Positions 37,901 to 48,649 are shown, counted from the first letter of the stretch. The stretch: DNA of 64,000 bases from Aporrectodea caliginosa (GCA_020284085.1 JACEVL010000147.1:307501-371500), one strand, 5' to 3'. The notes: generated by a model from the sequence alone, not told the origin. Translations and numbers: made by a program.

Positions 37901-38784
37901 AAGGAATGTTATCTGTAGGATGCATTAGCCTAAGACCGGACAAAATACAGTTAAAGAAAATTCATAATTTAAAAGCGTTAAGTACAGCACACGGAGATCA
38001 AGTATTTGATCTAATATGCTGCTCATCCTCTGGTACACTTTCTGCAGGTCAACGTTCAAGCGACTTAGATTCACATTCATGCTCCGAAGGATTTTTTGCT
38101 AATGAATTAATGCCTTCGATCCTTTGTTATTTGCACTTTCAATAATGTCGTTGTCGTCAAAACGGAATATAAATCGATGGGACACTGAAGAGGCATTTTG
38201 GTGTGTAGAGAAGAGTAGATGGAAACACTAGAAGCTCACGCACTAGGTCCATTTGGGCGTTTAGATTTGCGGTATCTTAGCCTTCTTATAGGCGTTCGAT
38301 TGTAAGTTTATGAGTAATTTCAGTCAATGCTAACATTGCACGTCAGGAGCAAATCGTGTGAATTTAGCGACGGAGAGTTGAGATTATCTTAGATATGAGT
38401 TCTGAGCAGCTTAGGTCCATTAGCCTTGATTCACACAATTATCTACTGTGCTAACATCTGAACAAAAGTAGATTACAACGCGTATTTTATTATAGCTTAC
38501 GTCTTTTAACTGACATTCAATAGAGGACGCTACAGTTTTTCTGGCATTCGGTAGAAGGCACTTCTGAGGAAAGTCCTTCTCTCGCGATCGATGTTAATAG
38601 TGGATGTTTGATTTGAACGGATGGTTAAAATATTGACTTTTACCCAGCCATCCGCGACTGCGAGGAATGAATTTAAAGTAGGCTATTTAAAAACAGATCA
38701 GAACAACAAATGGATCTAGTAGCTTTGACGCGTAAATAGCACTCAGCTGAGTCAGCTGTCACATGTCGATAGCCACTGGCATTT
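34945..38784. other. Anonymous sequence between two retrotransposon copies
   Basis: Apart from the retroposon tail at 35063, I recognise no gene or element in this 3.8-kb stretch. It is AT-rich with stops in all frames. Confidence 0.55.
35063..35115 (-). repeat. Retroposon 3' tail with (AATG)n
   Basis: Reverse-complemented it reads GATATCTTGAAGAGGCGCTA then TATAAATTCTCAG and (AATG)n at 35063-35080. Confidence 0.7.
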
Positions 38785-40985
38785 CATTTCTGCTCAACTA
38801 ATGGCGGTGACGTTGAGGTAAATCCAAACCCGGCCTCAATTAAATGCCTAAATTTACCTCTGTTAAATAGCGTTTTGTTGCGCACTGAATGCTTTGGTTT
38901 TATTCTTAAAATAGATTCGTGAAGAATAGGTTCTACTACCCCACATGCATTTTCATGGCATTTGCATCTGCTGCTTCTCTGACTGGTGATATGGAAACTA
39001 ATCAGCGTCCAGGCAGGCTCCAACCCCTGAACATCGGCCAACTGAGCTTTTGTTGTCTCAAACATCATGTGAAACACTAAACAACTTTCTTTCTGAGCAT
39101 TTCTCTTAATGAGACTTGGCTTTAACGTAATAATAATTATACTTGGCATAGTTCTTTTAAAATCTTACTCCGACAAATTTCTCTATCTATATGAACTTCG
39201 ATGCAGTGATAAGGTGATGAACTTGCTTTTGTTTTGAAGGCATGCTTCTCACGTAAAGGTTCATTCTACCAAGTGAATTGAGTAGGGGTGGCAAACAAAT
39301 TTTCAGGGGAGCAAAACTTGGCCAACTTGTCAAGTTTTGTATGTAGTCTACATGTGCAAAACTGTACTCAAATGATCTAACATGTTTTCTACTAGTTCTT
39401 ATTTATTTCTTACCATGTTTGATTTTCTGCTGTAATAGACTCCTGGTAATGAATAAAGATACATTATTTCATGAAAGCACGGACATACATGTATATAAAC
39501 AGTTGATTTTTCCATCAATTTCATGGGCATATGCTCCTCGCCGTCCCCCAAATGACGTCTCTGGATTTGAGGTCCTAGAAGCTTCTCTCTCTTTGGCAAA
39601 AGCAGATATTATTTGCGAACATTTATCGGTTACCATCAGTCTCCTCGACTGAATGTTTTTGCTAATTTTTGTCACTACTTGAATATTTGATTTCCTACCT
39701 TCTGAAATAGTTACTATGAGTGACATTAATATTCATATTGATGCAATTCATCGACCCGCCTAGAGCAATTGTCAATTCGTGCTATCTTAAATCGTCACCG
39801 GCACAGCTCTCTCGGTGTCAATAATAATACAGTTCAATAATACAAGTTCTGAAACTAATGGCACTCCATAGGGTGTCGATTTATCGATCGGTCCAGTATA
39901 ATTGCCACGGAGCGCATCCCAAAAGTCACCTATGCAATTCTCTCGGTGCCAATTACACAAATGAAACCAATGGTACCCCATAGAGTATCAATTCAAGCAA
40001 GATATCATAATAAATTCATGAGTGCCAGTCTAAAACCGTTACCCACACAGCTATTACGGTGCTCCATAGGAGGCTGGTAATTAATTGATATTTCGGCGCT
40101 CTATAGAGTGTCAAAACGAAGAAGTCATCCACAGCGGCCCATGTGGTGGCGATCTAGAATCGTCACCATGACACTACATAGGCTAGATGTCATAGAGTGT
40201 CAAATAAAAATTTCCTTGGCCAACAATAAATTTCTCAGCAATAACTTCTTCTGATAAACATTCGTTTGACTTTGTTACTCTGGTTGAGTCATATTATTCG
40301 GATCATATTGCCGTCTGAAAACTTTCACATCCCATTTATACAGCTTCCTTATTAAACGAATGCTAAATTTGGCAGAAATTGAATTAAGTAAATTAGAGCA
40401 AGGCACTCTTGCTTATCCTTGATGGCTGCGTTGATCAAAAGGACAATAAACTGATTTTATAGTTTCAGTGTACTTTAACTGAGCGTCTTGATAAGCAAAT
40501 TCCTTTAAGAACTAAGAAATGTGTTTAGCGCTAGCCGCAACCAGGGTTTAACTGCTATTTCTGAAGCAAGGCACCGCCTAAGCCGGTTTAACGTCTTCCA
40601 TTCGACCGTATTAACAGTGCAAACTTGTGCAAAACTCGTTTCATCTGCCAAGCCTGAATGTTTAACCAATATAGTCTATGAGAGTTTTGCTTTACATGAG
40701 TTAAATTTAGCTCCTAATGTGCTAAATAAATTGTTAAGGTTCTTTGCAGATAAAACTTCTGACAGGTTAAATTTAACAGATGTCTCACCTACGACAAATA
40801 GGCCTACCTCTGTTCTAGTCCTATACCGTATGTTTTCAACTGCTTCCAGCCAGCAACACTTACACAAGTTATTACACATCTTTTCCTCACAAAGAAGTTG
40901 TTTCCTTGACGTTTTACCTAAGACCTCTCTCTTGAAAGTGTGCGATGTCTTTGGTCAAATCATGAATTCAATTATCAGCTTCTAA
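38785..40985 (+). pseudogene. Decayed APE-type (L2/CR1-like) LINE: 2A-like motifs, endonuclease, start of RT
   Basis: This is a degenerate non-LTR retrotransposon read across frames. At 38806-38832 the sequence encodes GDVEVNPNP, one residue off the 2A consensus ending NPGP. At 38985-39014 a second one reads GDMETNQRPG. Endonuclease-like pieces follow: SLNETWL near 39100 (the ETW motif), FEVLEASLSL near 39560, and SDINIHID near 39720, which corresponds to the GDFNxHxD motif of APE-type nucleases. An unrelated segment (39785-40205) interrupts it. Then come FDFVTLVESYYSDHIAV near 40270, the linker ISEARHRLSR at about 40550, FADKTSD near 40745 and LLKVCDV near 40940, the start of the reverse transcriptase. 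The catalytic part of RT is missing. A 154-residue open frame at 40521-40985 is part of it. The family is recognised by several motifs in the right order; many stops show it is dead. Confidence 0.8.
39785..40205. repeat. Insertion with diverged CTCCATAGAGTGTC repeats inside the LINE
   Basis: Degenerate copies of GGCACTCCATAGGGTGTC occur near 39861, 39970, 40050, 40092 and 40185. GTCACCGGCACAG near 39796 and GTCACCATGACAC near 40163 also repeat. The block breaks the LINE endonuclease frame, which resumes near 40210. It may be an element with internal tandem units, but no terminal inverted repeat was resolved. Confidence 0.45.
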
Positions 40986-41060
40986 CTGGAATGACCAGCC
41001 TTTCGACAGATCCGAACTAGATCGATATTATAATTATCAGCAGCTTTCAATTGCCAAAAT

Positions 41061-41433
41061 GCCGGTATCACGAAATAGAGTATCGGTCCTATAGGACTAT
41101 CCGGGGGATGCATGAATTTATTCCCCCGGATGGAATAAATCGGTTTAGAGTATCCGGGGGGGATAAACCATTCTATCCCCCATCGGTATACGCATCACGA
41201 TAGCCTCGGCGAAAATCCAGTCAAAATCACCAAAAACGAAATACATTGATTTCAGGTCGACTTACAAACTAAAGATGCGCAATTTAAAAATGTTATGTGT
41301 ACAATAAATAGTAAATACAAACAGTACGACTGAACACACTAAGAAACCGCCAGAAATGCAAATTAAACCGAATACTCCATTTCGCAAAGGGGAATACTCA
41401 TGTATGGGGGATACTCTATTTCGTGACACCGGC
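41061..41433. mobile_element. Short TIR element (MITE-like)
   Basis: The left end GCCGGTATCACGAAATAGAG continues with TATC. The inverted right end is GCCGGTGTCACGAAATAGAG and TATC, one mismatch over 24 bases. Subterminal CCGGGGG and GGGGATA blocks recur inside both ends. At 373 bp with no coding sequence, it is a non-autonomous element. It lies 13 bp from the iteron element at 41446. Target duplication was not resolved. Confidence 0.7.
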
Positions 41434-41552
41434 TGTATTAAAACGGTGACCCGTCAAATGCGCCCCGACAAATGCGCCCGCCTCTGCCGACAAAAGCGCC
41501 CCGACGAATGCGCCCCCTGCCTGTTGAATGAGACGAAAAATGAGACACAACG

Positions 41553-41606
41553 ATGTAAGTATGTATGTATGTATGCATGTATATATATGTATGTATGTAT
41601 GTATGC

Positions 41607-41639
<33 letters not shown>

Positions 41640-41645
41640 TGTATG

Positions 41646-41679
<34 letters not shown>

Positions 41680-41717
41680 TGTATGTATGTATGTATGTAT
41701 GTATATATGTATGCAGG

Positions 41718-41783
<66 letters not shown>

Positions 41784-41874
41784 TGTATGTATGTATGTAT
41801 GTATGTATGTATGTATGTATGTATGTATGTATGCATATATGTATGTATGTATGTATGTATGTATATATGTATGC

Positions 41875-41905
<31 letters not shown>

Positions 41906-42011
41906 CATATATGTATGTATGTATGTATGCATGTCTGTATGTATGTATGTATGTATATATGTATGTATGTATGTATATATGCATATATGTATGTATGCAT
42001 ATATGTATGTA
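41553..42011. repeat. (GTAT)n array, ~455 bp
   Basis: GTAT units with ATAT and GCAT variants. It ends exactly where a retroposon tail (AATTGAACATGTATACAGCG) begins on the minus strand, so it sits in the tail position of that retroposon. Confidence 0.95.
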
Positions 42012-42060
42012 ATTGAACATGTATACAGCGCCTCTTCAAGATATCTCTAAATACCTCTAA
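42012..42060 (-). repeat. Retroposon 3' tail joined to (GTAT)n
   Basis: Reverse-complemented it reads GAGATATCTTGAAGAGGCGC then TGTATACATGTTCAATTAC, followed by the ATAC array. Confidence 0.7.
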
Positions 42061-42295
42061 ATAAACACAAACAACCTCTTTCTTGCAAGTATAGAACAAA
42101 CTCAAGTAATTTTATTGATATTGGGGCGCTACTGTCGGGGCGCTGCTGTCGGGGCGCATTTGTCGGTTATTTTGGGGCGCTTTTGACGGAGCGCATTTGT
42201 CGGTTTTTTTGTGATTTTTGGCGCATTTGTCGGGGCGCTTTTGTCGGGGCGCTTTTGTCGGGCGCTTTTGTCACGGGCGCATTTGTCGGTGAACC

Positions 42296-42830
42296 TTTAA
42301 AACACCTTAAAAGAGCTTTTCTAGCAGGTAATAAATTCGCTAACCTCGTTCATTCGCTAGTTGCAGACGAAGACACGCTGTTCTTGTTGCAATCAGGTCT
42401 CAGCGAATGGCTAGAAATTTATTTTAAGTCGTACCTATTCAGATCAGTAAGATAATTTTATGTAATGTAGTGTAATGTAGATTTCACAATACCACGTCAG
42501 GAGATCAGCCTATTAATCGAAGAGACTGAGGACGAAATAGAGAAAGATGGGATGAGGAACGAGTAGACCTGGGTGGTTGGATGGTAAATAGCTGGAGGGT
42601 TGAGAGGTTTGAAGGGCGTTGTAGTTAAGAAATACAATTTTGTAATTGTAATGAGTGCGCTGAGTGACTTTTAGCCAATGAAGTTATTTGAGTACATGGG
42701 TTATGTGGTGGTGTCGGGAGTTTTGGTGTTACGAGCGAGAGCGTACTGGACTGCTTGCAAGCGTTCTCTTTGAAAGAGTCGATGTTGTTTTACAGTAGTC
42801 GAGTTTGAGATATTTGAGGTGGCTAGTGCA
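42296..42830. other. Anonymous sequence
   Basis: Nothing recognised; TGTAATGTAG repeats near 42460. Confidence 0.5.
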
Positions 42831-43596
42831 CAGGGGCGGCGCTGGGTTTTTAGTTCTGGGGGGGACGAAAATGAAATTAACTTACAAGCTGCGTGGCAGC
42901 CCGAGTGGAGGCACTTCTAGGGGTCTTTGAGCCTGGGCCGCCAACGCTTTTTGGAGTATAATGTTGCCATATGGAGCTCATTTTGGCCACTCTGAACTAA
43001 ACATTTATAGCTTAAAAATGAACTTGATTTGTTAGTTGTTACGTTGACTTGGTCAAAAAATTTGCAAACATGTAATTACTATTTTATCTTAATTAATTTG
43101 ATTTTGTAAACATCCAGTTAAAACATTGAAACAGAAGAAAACATCAAACATCAATATGTGTCGTGACAAGTTTAAAAGATATTTAACTATTGCTTATAAG
43201 TTTTTGTCTCTCTTATAGTGGCAAGCCTCAACCAGTTCAGTAAGCGGATTTCTATTTAATGATGCCATAAAAATTATTATTGTTATTATTTTCACTAAGA
43301 GTCAACACTGTACACACGGACCAATGACGTACCAATCATAAGCACACGCAGTGCAGAGAGGTTTAGTAAGTAAGTAAATATAATTTAAAGAATTTGAGTA
43401 GACCTAATAAATAGTGATAAGCATAATAGTAATTTAATATATTGGAAAGAGTTACAAAGTCATGACATTAGTTGCAAGGCTGTGAGACCCCACCCCCCCA
43501 CCAAAAATCTATTCGGATTTACACGAATTGGAGAAATGGTCTGAACGACAGCTGGGGGTCCGGACCCCAGGACCCCCCCGGCCAGCGCCGCCCCTG
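42831..43596. mobile_element. hAT-like non-autonomous element with perfect 15-bp TIR
   Basis: The left end CAGGGGCGGCGCTGG is matched exactly by the inverted right end. Flanking octamers CTAGTGCA (42823-42830) and ATTGTGCA (43597-43604) agree at 6 of 8 positions, consistent with an aged hAT duplication. The interior of 766 bp is AT-rich with no coding remnant I can see. Confidence 0.8.
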
Positions 43597-43814
43597 ATTG
43601 TGCAAGCCGTCTTGTAATCATGCAGCAGTTATACGAGATAGCTGGGTGATGAGATAACCATGTTGAGTCCTTGTGTGGTTCAAGAAAAGGAGCTAGATAA
43701 ATGTCCATATATTTTTAGCTGACAATGCTCAATGCAAATCGGTGCTGGCCACTTAAGGTTTAGCTGTCACATATAACATGACGTCCTATGTCTCATACTA
43801 AGTAAGTAAGTAAG

Positions 43815-43912
43815 CATAGAACACCCGGTTGCAGTTTCCCGTCGGCAGTGAAGGGATGAAAACGTCACATTAGCACTTATAAGTTTACTGTTATTATTAT
43901 TATTATTATTGC
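43815..43912 (+). repeat. Dispersed repeat family D, copy 1
   Basis: It contains TTTCCCGTCGGCAGTGAAGG followed by ACGTCACATTAGCA, then an (ATT)n tail. It matches the segment at 45296-45380. Confidence 0.6.
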
Positions 43913-43990
43913 TATTTTGATTATGGTTATCATGATTATTATGATTGCTATTATTATCATGATTAGAATAATAAGGATTATTGTTATAAA

Positions 43991-44024
<34 letters not shown>

Positions 44025-44102
44025 TAAAATAATAATAATAATAATAATAATTATTATTATTATTATTATAATTTTAAAAAATAATTATAATAATAATAAA
44101 AA
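43889..44102. repeat. AAT/ATT-rich block, 3' side of retrotransposon copy 2
   Basis: Imperfect (ATT)n at 43889-43912, then (AAT)n and (ATT)n runs facing each other from 43985 to 44102, able to form an AT-rich hairpin. Confidence 0.85.
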
Positions 44103-44342
44103 TTATTATTATTATTATCACTATCATTATCAGAGTTCTTAAAATTATGGTTCTTAAAATAAAGGTTCTAGGGCCTCATCGAGCCCAGGCACTGGCAGGC
44201 ACGCAATAGAGTTGAACCGCTGGATTGTGACTGAGATCTTTTGGAACAGGAAGAAAGTTTCTTGAAGATCTTCCGTTGTTCTTAATCGTCGGCCGAGTTC
44301 CATGATGAAGGCCAGGCCTTCCCGGTCCATAGGCCCCATCGT
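44103..44342 (-). pseudogene. TAA-embedded retrotransposon, copy 2 (C-terminus and 3' end only)
   Basis: On the minus strand, 44339-44154 encodes MGPMDREGLAFIMELGRR, then TTEDLQETFFLFQKISV and QRFNSIAC. It aligns with the last 60 or so residues of the ORF ending at 34810. Its 5' side (right on the map) joins an (AAT)n array of about 165 bp. Its 3' side runs through a short UTR into a second AAT-rich block at about 43985-44110. The frame after IACL differs from copy 1, so the protein end is altered. Confidence 0.8.
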
Positions 44343-44344
44343 TT

Positions 44345-44518
<174 letters not shown>

Positions 44519-45295
44519 TGTTAACATCGTCATCATCATCATCATCAAACTTATCAAAATTAAAAACATACTGCCAAAGAATCACATGACTTCAGCAGGT
44601 TTAGCAACGATGCAAAATAACCAGGGTAATTAAGCTATATATCAGCCTGTCATATGATATCAATATATATATTATATAGGCTAAATTGCGACATCGAATA
44701 ATAATTATAAATATCACATCAACAGTGCTGTATATCATATTATTTAGTGAAAATGACCTGGAAAAGCAGGCAGATTCTGCATATAATAACAGCGGTATTC
44801 TGATCCTGGCGGAAAGATTGAAGAGTAAGATCATCACTTCTGATATTATACAATGACAGGGTTTGGTTAGGCCACGCATTGTCCAGACAACACTTTTATC
44901 CAGCCTTCTGTAGAGAGACAGCCCTGCCATAAGCATCATGCACGGTAGGCTAGTTATGAGGCCAATAACCCTCTGGGCAATGACCTCAGCAAAATAACAC
45001 CCAGTTAAAACTCTCTGGCCAATAACCCTCATATATAAAATAAGCGCATTTAAAATGTATAAACAGATCAAAGGAAGTAGGCCTACAGATAAAATTGATC
45101 AGGGGGAGGGTTGGTCAGGGTGTTATTTCCCTAGAGTCTGCATTGTGGCACGGCGAGTGCCATACAGAAGCAAATACATGTGTGTTTGATGATTACATCG
45201 AACAGGCGGTCATCTATCTGACTTATGTCGATGAGCGATCGTATCACAACAGCTACTACACTCAACTGAAGCCATGCTAACTGCCTGCATTAAAC
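44519..45295. other. Anonymous sequence
   Basis: A 156-codon minus-strand frame (44601-45071) has no motif I recognise. Nothing else is seen. Confidence 0.5.
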
Positions 45296-45380
45296 GATGC
45301 ACAACTCATCCCCGGCTGAATTTTCCCATCGACAGTGAAGGGATGATGGCGTCGCATTAGCAACTTACGCACTTGCAGCA
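45296..45380 (+). repeat. Dispersed repeat family D, copy 2
   Basis: It contains TTTCCCATCGACAGTGAAGG followed by GCGTCGCATTAGCA. It shares about 60 bp with the copy at 43815 in the same orientation. Confidence 0.6.
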
Positions 45381-45809
45381 AATGTCCGGCGATGTGGTAA
45401 CGTGATAATAGATGTTGTGAGATTATCACCTACATTTAACTCCTTCTTGTATTGTATTCACACGGTTTGAATAGCATTGACGATTAGGTTGCTCCCAAGG
45501 TAGATGAGCTCTGTAAAGAAGCCTTATTCCTTGGATTGTGACCACATTAAGATTTACAAATTAGTTAAGGTGGAAGAATTTTCACCCTGAAGAGTTTCAG
45601 AGCTCTTGATAGACATTGCTTCTACTAAACAAAATGTATTGCCTCAATACAAAGCTCCAGTTGTGTGAACCAGTAATCTAACTGCATGTAAGAAGTGACT
45701 CTCATCACATAGACATACTCTATTGCTTCTCTCGTGACCGAAGATCGATAAGTACGATAACGGATTGATGGTGTTTCGACACGCCGCTGAATTCACGATA
45801 TGCAACTTG

Positions 45810-46215
45810 TTTGTCGCGGATTCAGCGGCATGATAAAAGGTGACTTTTCCAACTCAAAGCTGAACAACCACTTCTTCTACTTCCTGGAAACGCACTCCAG
45901 TTAGGGTGTTTGTAAAGCCATATAAGACTATAATGGAACTGCCGCGTAGAGTAATATCGAGCAGACTGAAGAACATCGACAAATAGTTTAGTAGAATACT
46001 GAAAACAAAGCTTGGCTAATGTGTCCAGAGCTTCTTTCATCTTGCTGTAATCTGAAATTATATCTGGTTTGTTATTCCTCTGTGGTTCAGTCTTCGTGTT
46101 ATGATGCTTAGTGGATAGCATTAGACCTAGCACGCATCTGCTTTTCTTTGGAACATAGGAAACAACGGTGTTGTGTTCATTGAAGTCAAATACAGTAATT
46201 GCATTTACTCAAGTC
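45810..46215 (-). pseudogene. piggyBac-like transposase C-terminal remnant
   Basis: The minus strand reads NTVVSYVPKKSR, then LMLSTKHHNTKT, NNKPDIISDYSKMKEALDTL and LCFQYSTK. This order matches the piggyBac/PGBD block with the YVPKK, LLSTMHHD and KPDIIxxYNxTKGGVD motifs. The usual GGVD is degraded to EALD, so the aspartate expected at the fourth catalytic position is retained only approximately. Downstream IWLYKHPNW resembles the late part of the same domain. Only the last ~130 codons are seen; no TTAA-flanked ends were identified. Confidence 0.65.
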
Positions 46216-46276
46216 TGCCATCAGAGAACCACAGGGAATCACAGCATTATTTTTGCACTAATTACCAGTGAAAAAG

Positions 46277-46985
46277 GTGTTTAGGTGAATGGCAACGCTC
46301 CGGCAAGAAGAGCAGAAGATCAGCATGGACGCAGAATTGATTCCCGCTACCCTCCCAATAATAAGGGACCTGCGCAGCTTCGATATTCGATTCGAAAGCG
46401 AATCAGATGGCAGTATTCGATTTTATTCGAAAATGAAATCATGATTCCAATAATGATCAGCCATTGACGCGCTTTGTTGTAAACTACTTGTGAATTAGTG
46501 AACGTGTGATATATATAGGTTACAGTGCGTGACTAAATTTAATTAACATGGAACCCAAACAGAACAGTATAAATAGTTTTAATTTTAAACAAATCAGTTT
46601 GATTGATTTTAAGTTGCACAGAAGTTATTTGGCCTAAATCGGTATATTGATAAATGTGTTACTGTGGTACGCTTGTGCTATCAAGTGCACACTACATGAA
46701 GATCAAACTGGTACTCGCTGATTCCATTCGAGATTCGATTCAAATTCTAGCAGTAACTCCCGATTCGATTCAAGATTCGATTCGACTGAAAAATTTGTGA
46801 TTCGCAGGACCATACCTCCAAAAGGTCCACTTAGCCTTCCATTCACTAAGTGGCGTTGGTAAAATGAGCAGTAGGACAGATTGGCGCCTTGCATGGCTGC
46901 CAATCCTGCCATATAGTTAAATTCTACTCCTGTAATAACTTGTAATCATCAGTTCATAATTATCACTTGTAATGGCAAAGATGCG
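46277..46985 (+). mobile_element. SINE family 2, copy split by an inserted element
   Basis: The left half (46277-46354) has TTAGGTGAATGGCAACGCTC and a B-box-like GATTCCCGCTACCCTCC. The right half (about 46813-46985) resumes with AAAAGGTCCACTTAGCC, GGCGCCTTGCATGGCTGCC and CTGTAATAACTTGTAATCAT. Between them lies an element with ATTCGATTCGA arrays (46355-46812). Alignment of the halves to the uninterrupted copy at 52898 places the insertion. Confidence 0.7.
46355..46812. mobile_element. Insertion with inverted ATTCGATTCGA-type arrays inside a SINE
   Basis: The left end carries GGACCTGCG followed by ATATTCGATTCGAAAGCG and TATTCGATTTTATTCG. The right end, reverse-complemented, carries GGTCCTGCGAATC followed by GTCGAATCGAATCTTG and further GAATCGAATC units. 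The terminal blocks are therefore in inverted orientation. Flanking TACCCTCC (left) and ATACCTCC (right) may be a decayed 8-bp duplication. No coding remnant is seen. The exact borders are uncertain by about 10 bp. Confidence 0.55.
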
Positions 46986-47048
46986 CGTGATTTAGCTTCC
47001 AATTTAGCAAAATTCGATTGGAATCAACTACCAATAAGCACATGGTGC

Positions 47049-48388
47049 CAGGCCCGGGTTAACCATTGGTGCACACGGAGCACGTGCTCCGGGGCCCCCG
47101 ACGAGAAAGGGGCCCCCAAATCCCAAATATGAGTAATTTTTTTCTGCGTCTCAGAATGCAAACTGAATTCACTTATTCACTTTTGGTGAAACAATAGAAT
47201 TCATTTTGGTTAAAGTACGGCGACAAATCACATTATTTTCCACTCAGCCTTAAACTCCCTAGATATGACTCTGGAGTTACTTTGAGTGAAGCTATAACAG
47301 TGCTAGTCTAGGGAGTCTAGACTGACCACGCTTCGGTATACGTAGGCTATCTCTGTCTTTGTACTTATCTCTTCGTTCTTCTCCTTCTTCCTGCGTGGAC
47401 AAGTACATGTATGCCAGTGGGTTTTTGCAACTTGCAAAGCTTGAAGTTAGAAGGAAGCGAAATCTCAAAGTGTTAACTGACGACTTTCTTTCAAGTAGCC
47501 TAATAGTACTGCATGCCAGTTTGCGTCTGATTATGATAGTGTGCCTGTGACTGTGATTGGACAGGCTAGTGATGATAGTGAGCCGGAATTAGTCGGCAGA
47601 TCGCTCGCTGACGAACTTGACGATGATAATTTGAGATCTAAAGACAGGGTACATGGAAATGAAATGTTTGCAACTTCAAGTACAATTCAGTCTATCAACG
47701 CCTAATTGTGAAACAATGTCTATTCCTTATGAAGTCGCAAAATCAGAAGTGATGGCAGGCTATCAGTCTCAAAGTTTAATACTTTGTTTAAATACTTAGG
47801 GAGTAAGTTTAATACTTATCCGAACAGGCTATAGACAAAGCAGTCGCACCAAAATATATCAGTTTTTTGCAATTATAGCCTACTACTACTTGTATAATGC
47901 TAATTATACTATGCAAAGGGATTTGCTCTGCTGTGAAGATACAAGGTAAGGTTTCATTCTGAAAAATAGCCGCCCTACAATGTTATTTCGTAATTTTCAG
48001 ATTCTTTTGTAATAGTGTATTTTCAAAGTATATCTGTCACCCGTGTTATTTCTTTGTGATAGAGGCCGACCTTTTAGAGGCGACAACGATCGGTTCTCAA
48101 CACAACGGAAATTGTAATGAAGCTATAATATGCCTCAGTAAAATTAATGTGCTTAGGCTACTACTATTATTATTATTATTGAATTTGTTGCTGATTGGAG
48201 TCTGAGCAGATTTGAATATTACTAAATAAGGGAAGGGGAAAGTAGGAATGGGCGGCCAGGGCGAGAGAGGAGGAGAAAGGGAAGGGAGGAAGAGGAGAAA
48301 GGGAAGGGAGGGAGGAGCCGGGAAAAGTCGGAGGGGCCCCAACATGACAGAGTGCTCCAGGGCCCCAGTGCCCCTTAACACGGGCCTG
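47049..48388. mobile_element. hAT-like DNA transposon, 8-bp duplication CATGGTGC
   Basis: The left end starts CAGGCCCGGGTTAA and the right end, inverted, is CAGGCCCGTGTTAA (one mismatch in 14). Identical CATGGTGC octamers flank it at 47041-47048 and 48389-48396. Near the left end, 47407-47470 encodes a Ser-Gly followed by a basic run (LEVRRKRNLKVL), which may be a remnant of the N-terminus of a hAT-type protein; that reading is weak. The right subterminal region is a purine-rich GGGAGGAGG stretch. Confidence 0.85.
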
Positions 48389-48649
48389 CATGGTGCAGTG
48401 ACGAAAATTTGAAATAATGCATTGCCTGAACTGTTAATGCGGTAAATATTTATCCTTGGTGATTTTCTGAGGGTTATTAGGGCGTTTTTTTACTAGTTAA
48501 TACTCTTTGACGCTACTTCTACTAGTGCTTCTAAAACAAAATGAACCTTTCCAATTTACTCTGCAATGTCTGCATACAAACTGTCCAGATTTTCTTCAAG
48601 CAAATAGCAAACACTTGTTTAAACTGTTCGGGTGTGTGCCAATTCTAAA

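Larger units (their letters stand above)
41446..42295. mobile_element. Element with ends made of 14-bp iterons (GACAAATGCGCCCC type)
   Basis: The left end (41446-41519) holds four units of the form CCGACAAATGCGCC. The right end (42123-42292) holds about ten units in the opposite orientation, such as GGGGCGCTTTTGTC and GGCGCATTTGTCGG. Thus both ends are inverted arrays of the same 14-bp repeat. The interior is a (GTAT)n array of about 455 bp adjoining a retroposon tail at 42012-42060. No coding sequence is seen. Structures like this are known for TU elements of sea urchin and FB elements of Drosophila; assignment to either is inference. Confidence 0.7.

Noticed and set aside
41356..42105. Frames of 161-229 codons of Met-Tyr-Val-Cys or His-Thr-Tyr-Ile
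   Set aside because: Translation of the (GTAT)n array on both strands.
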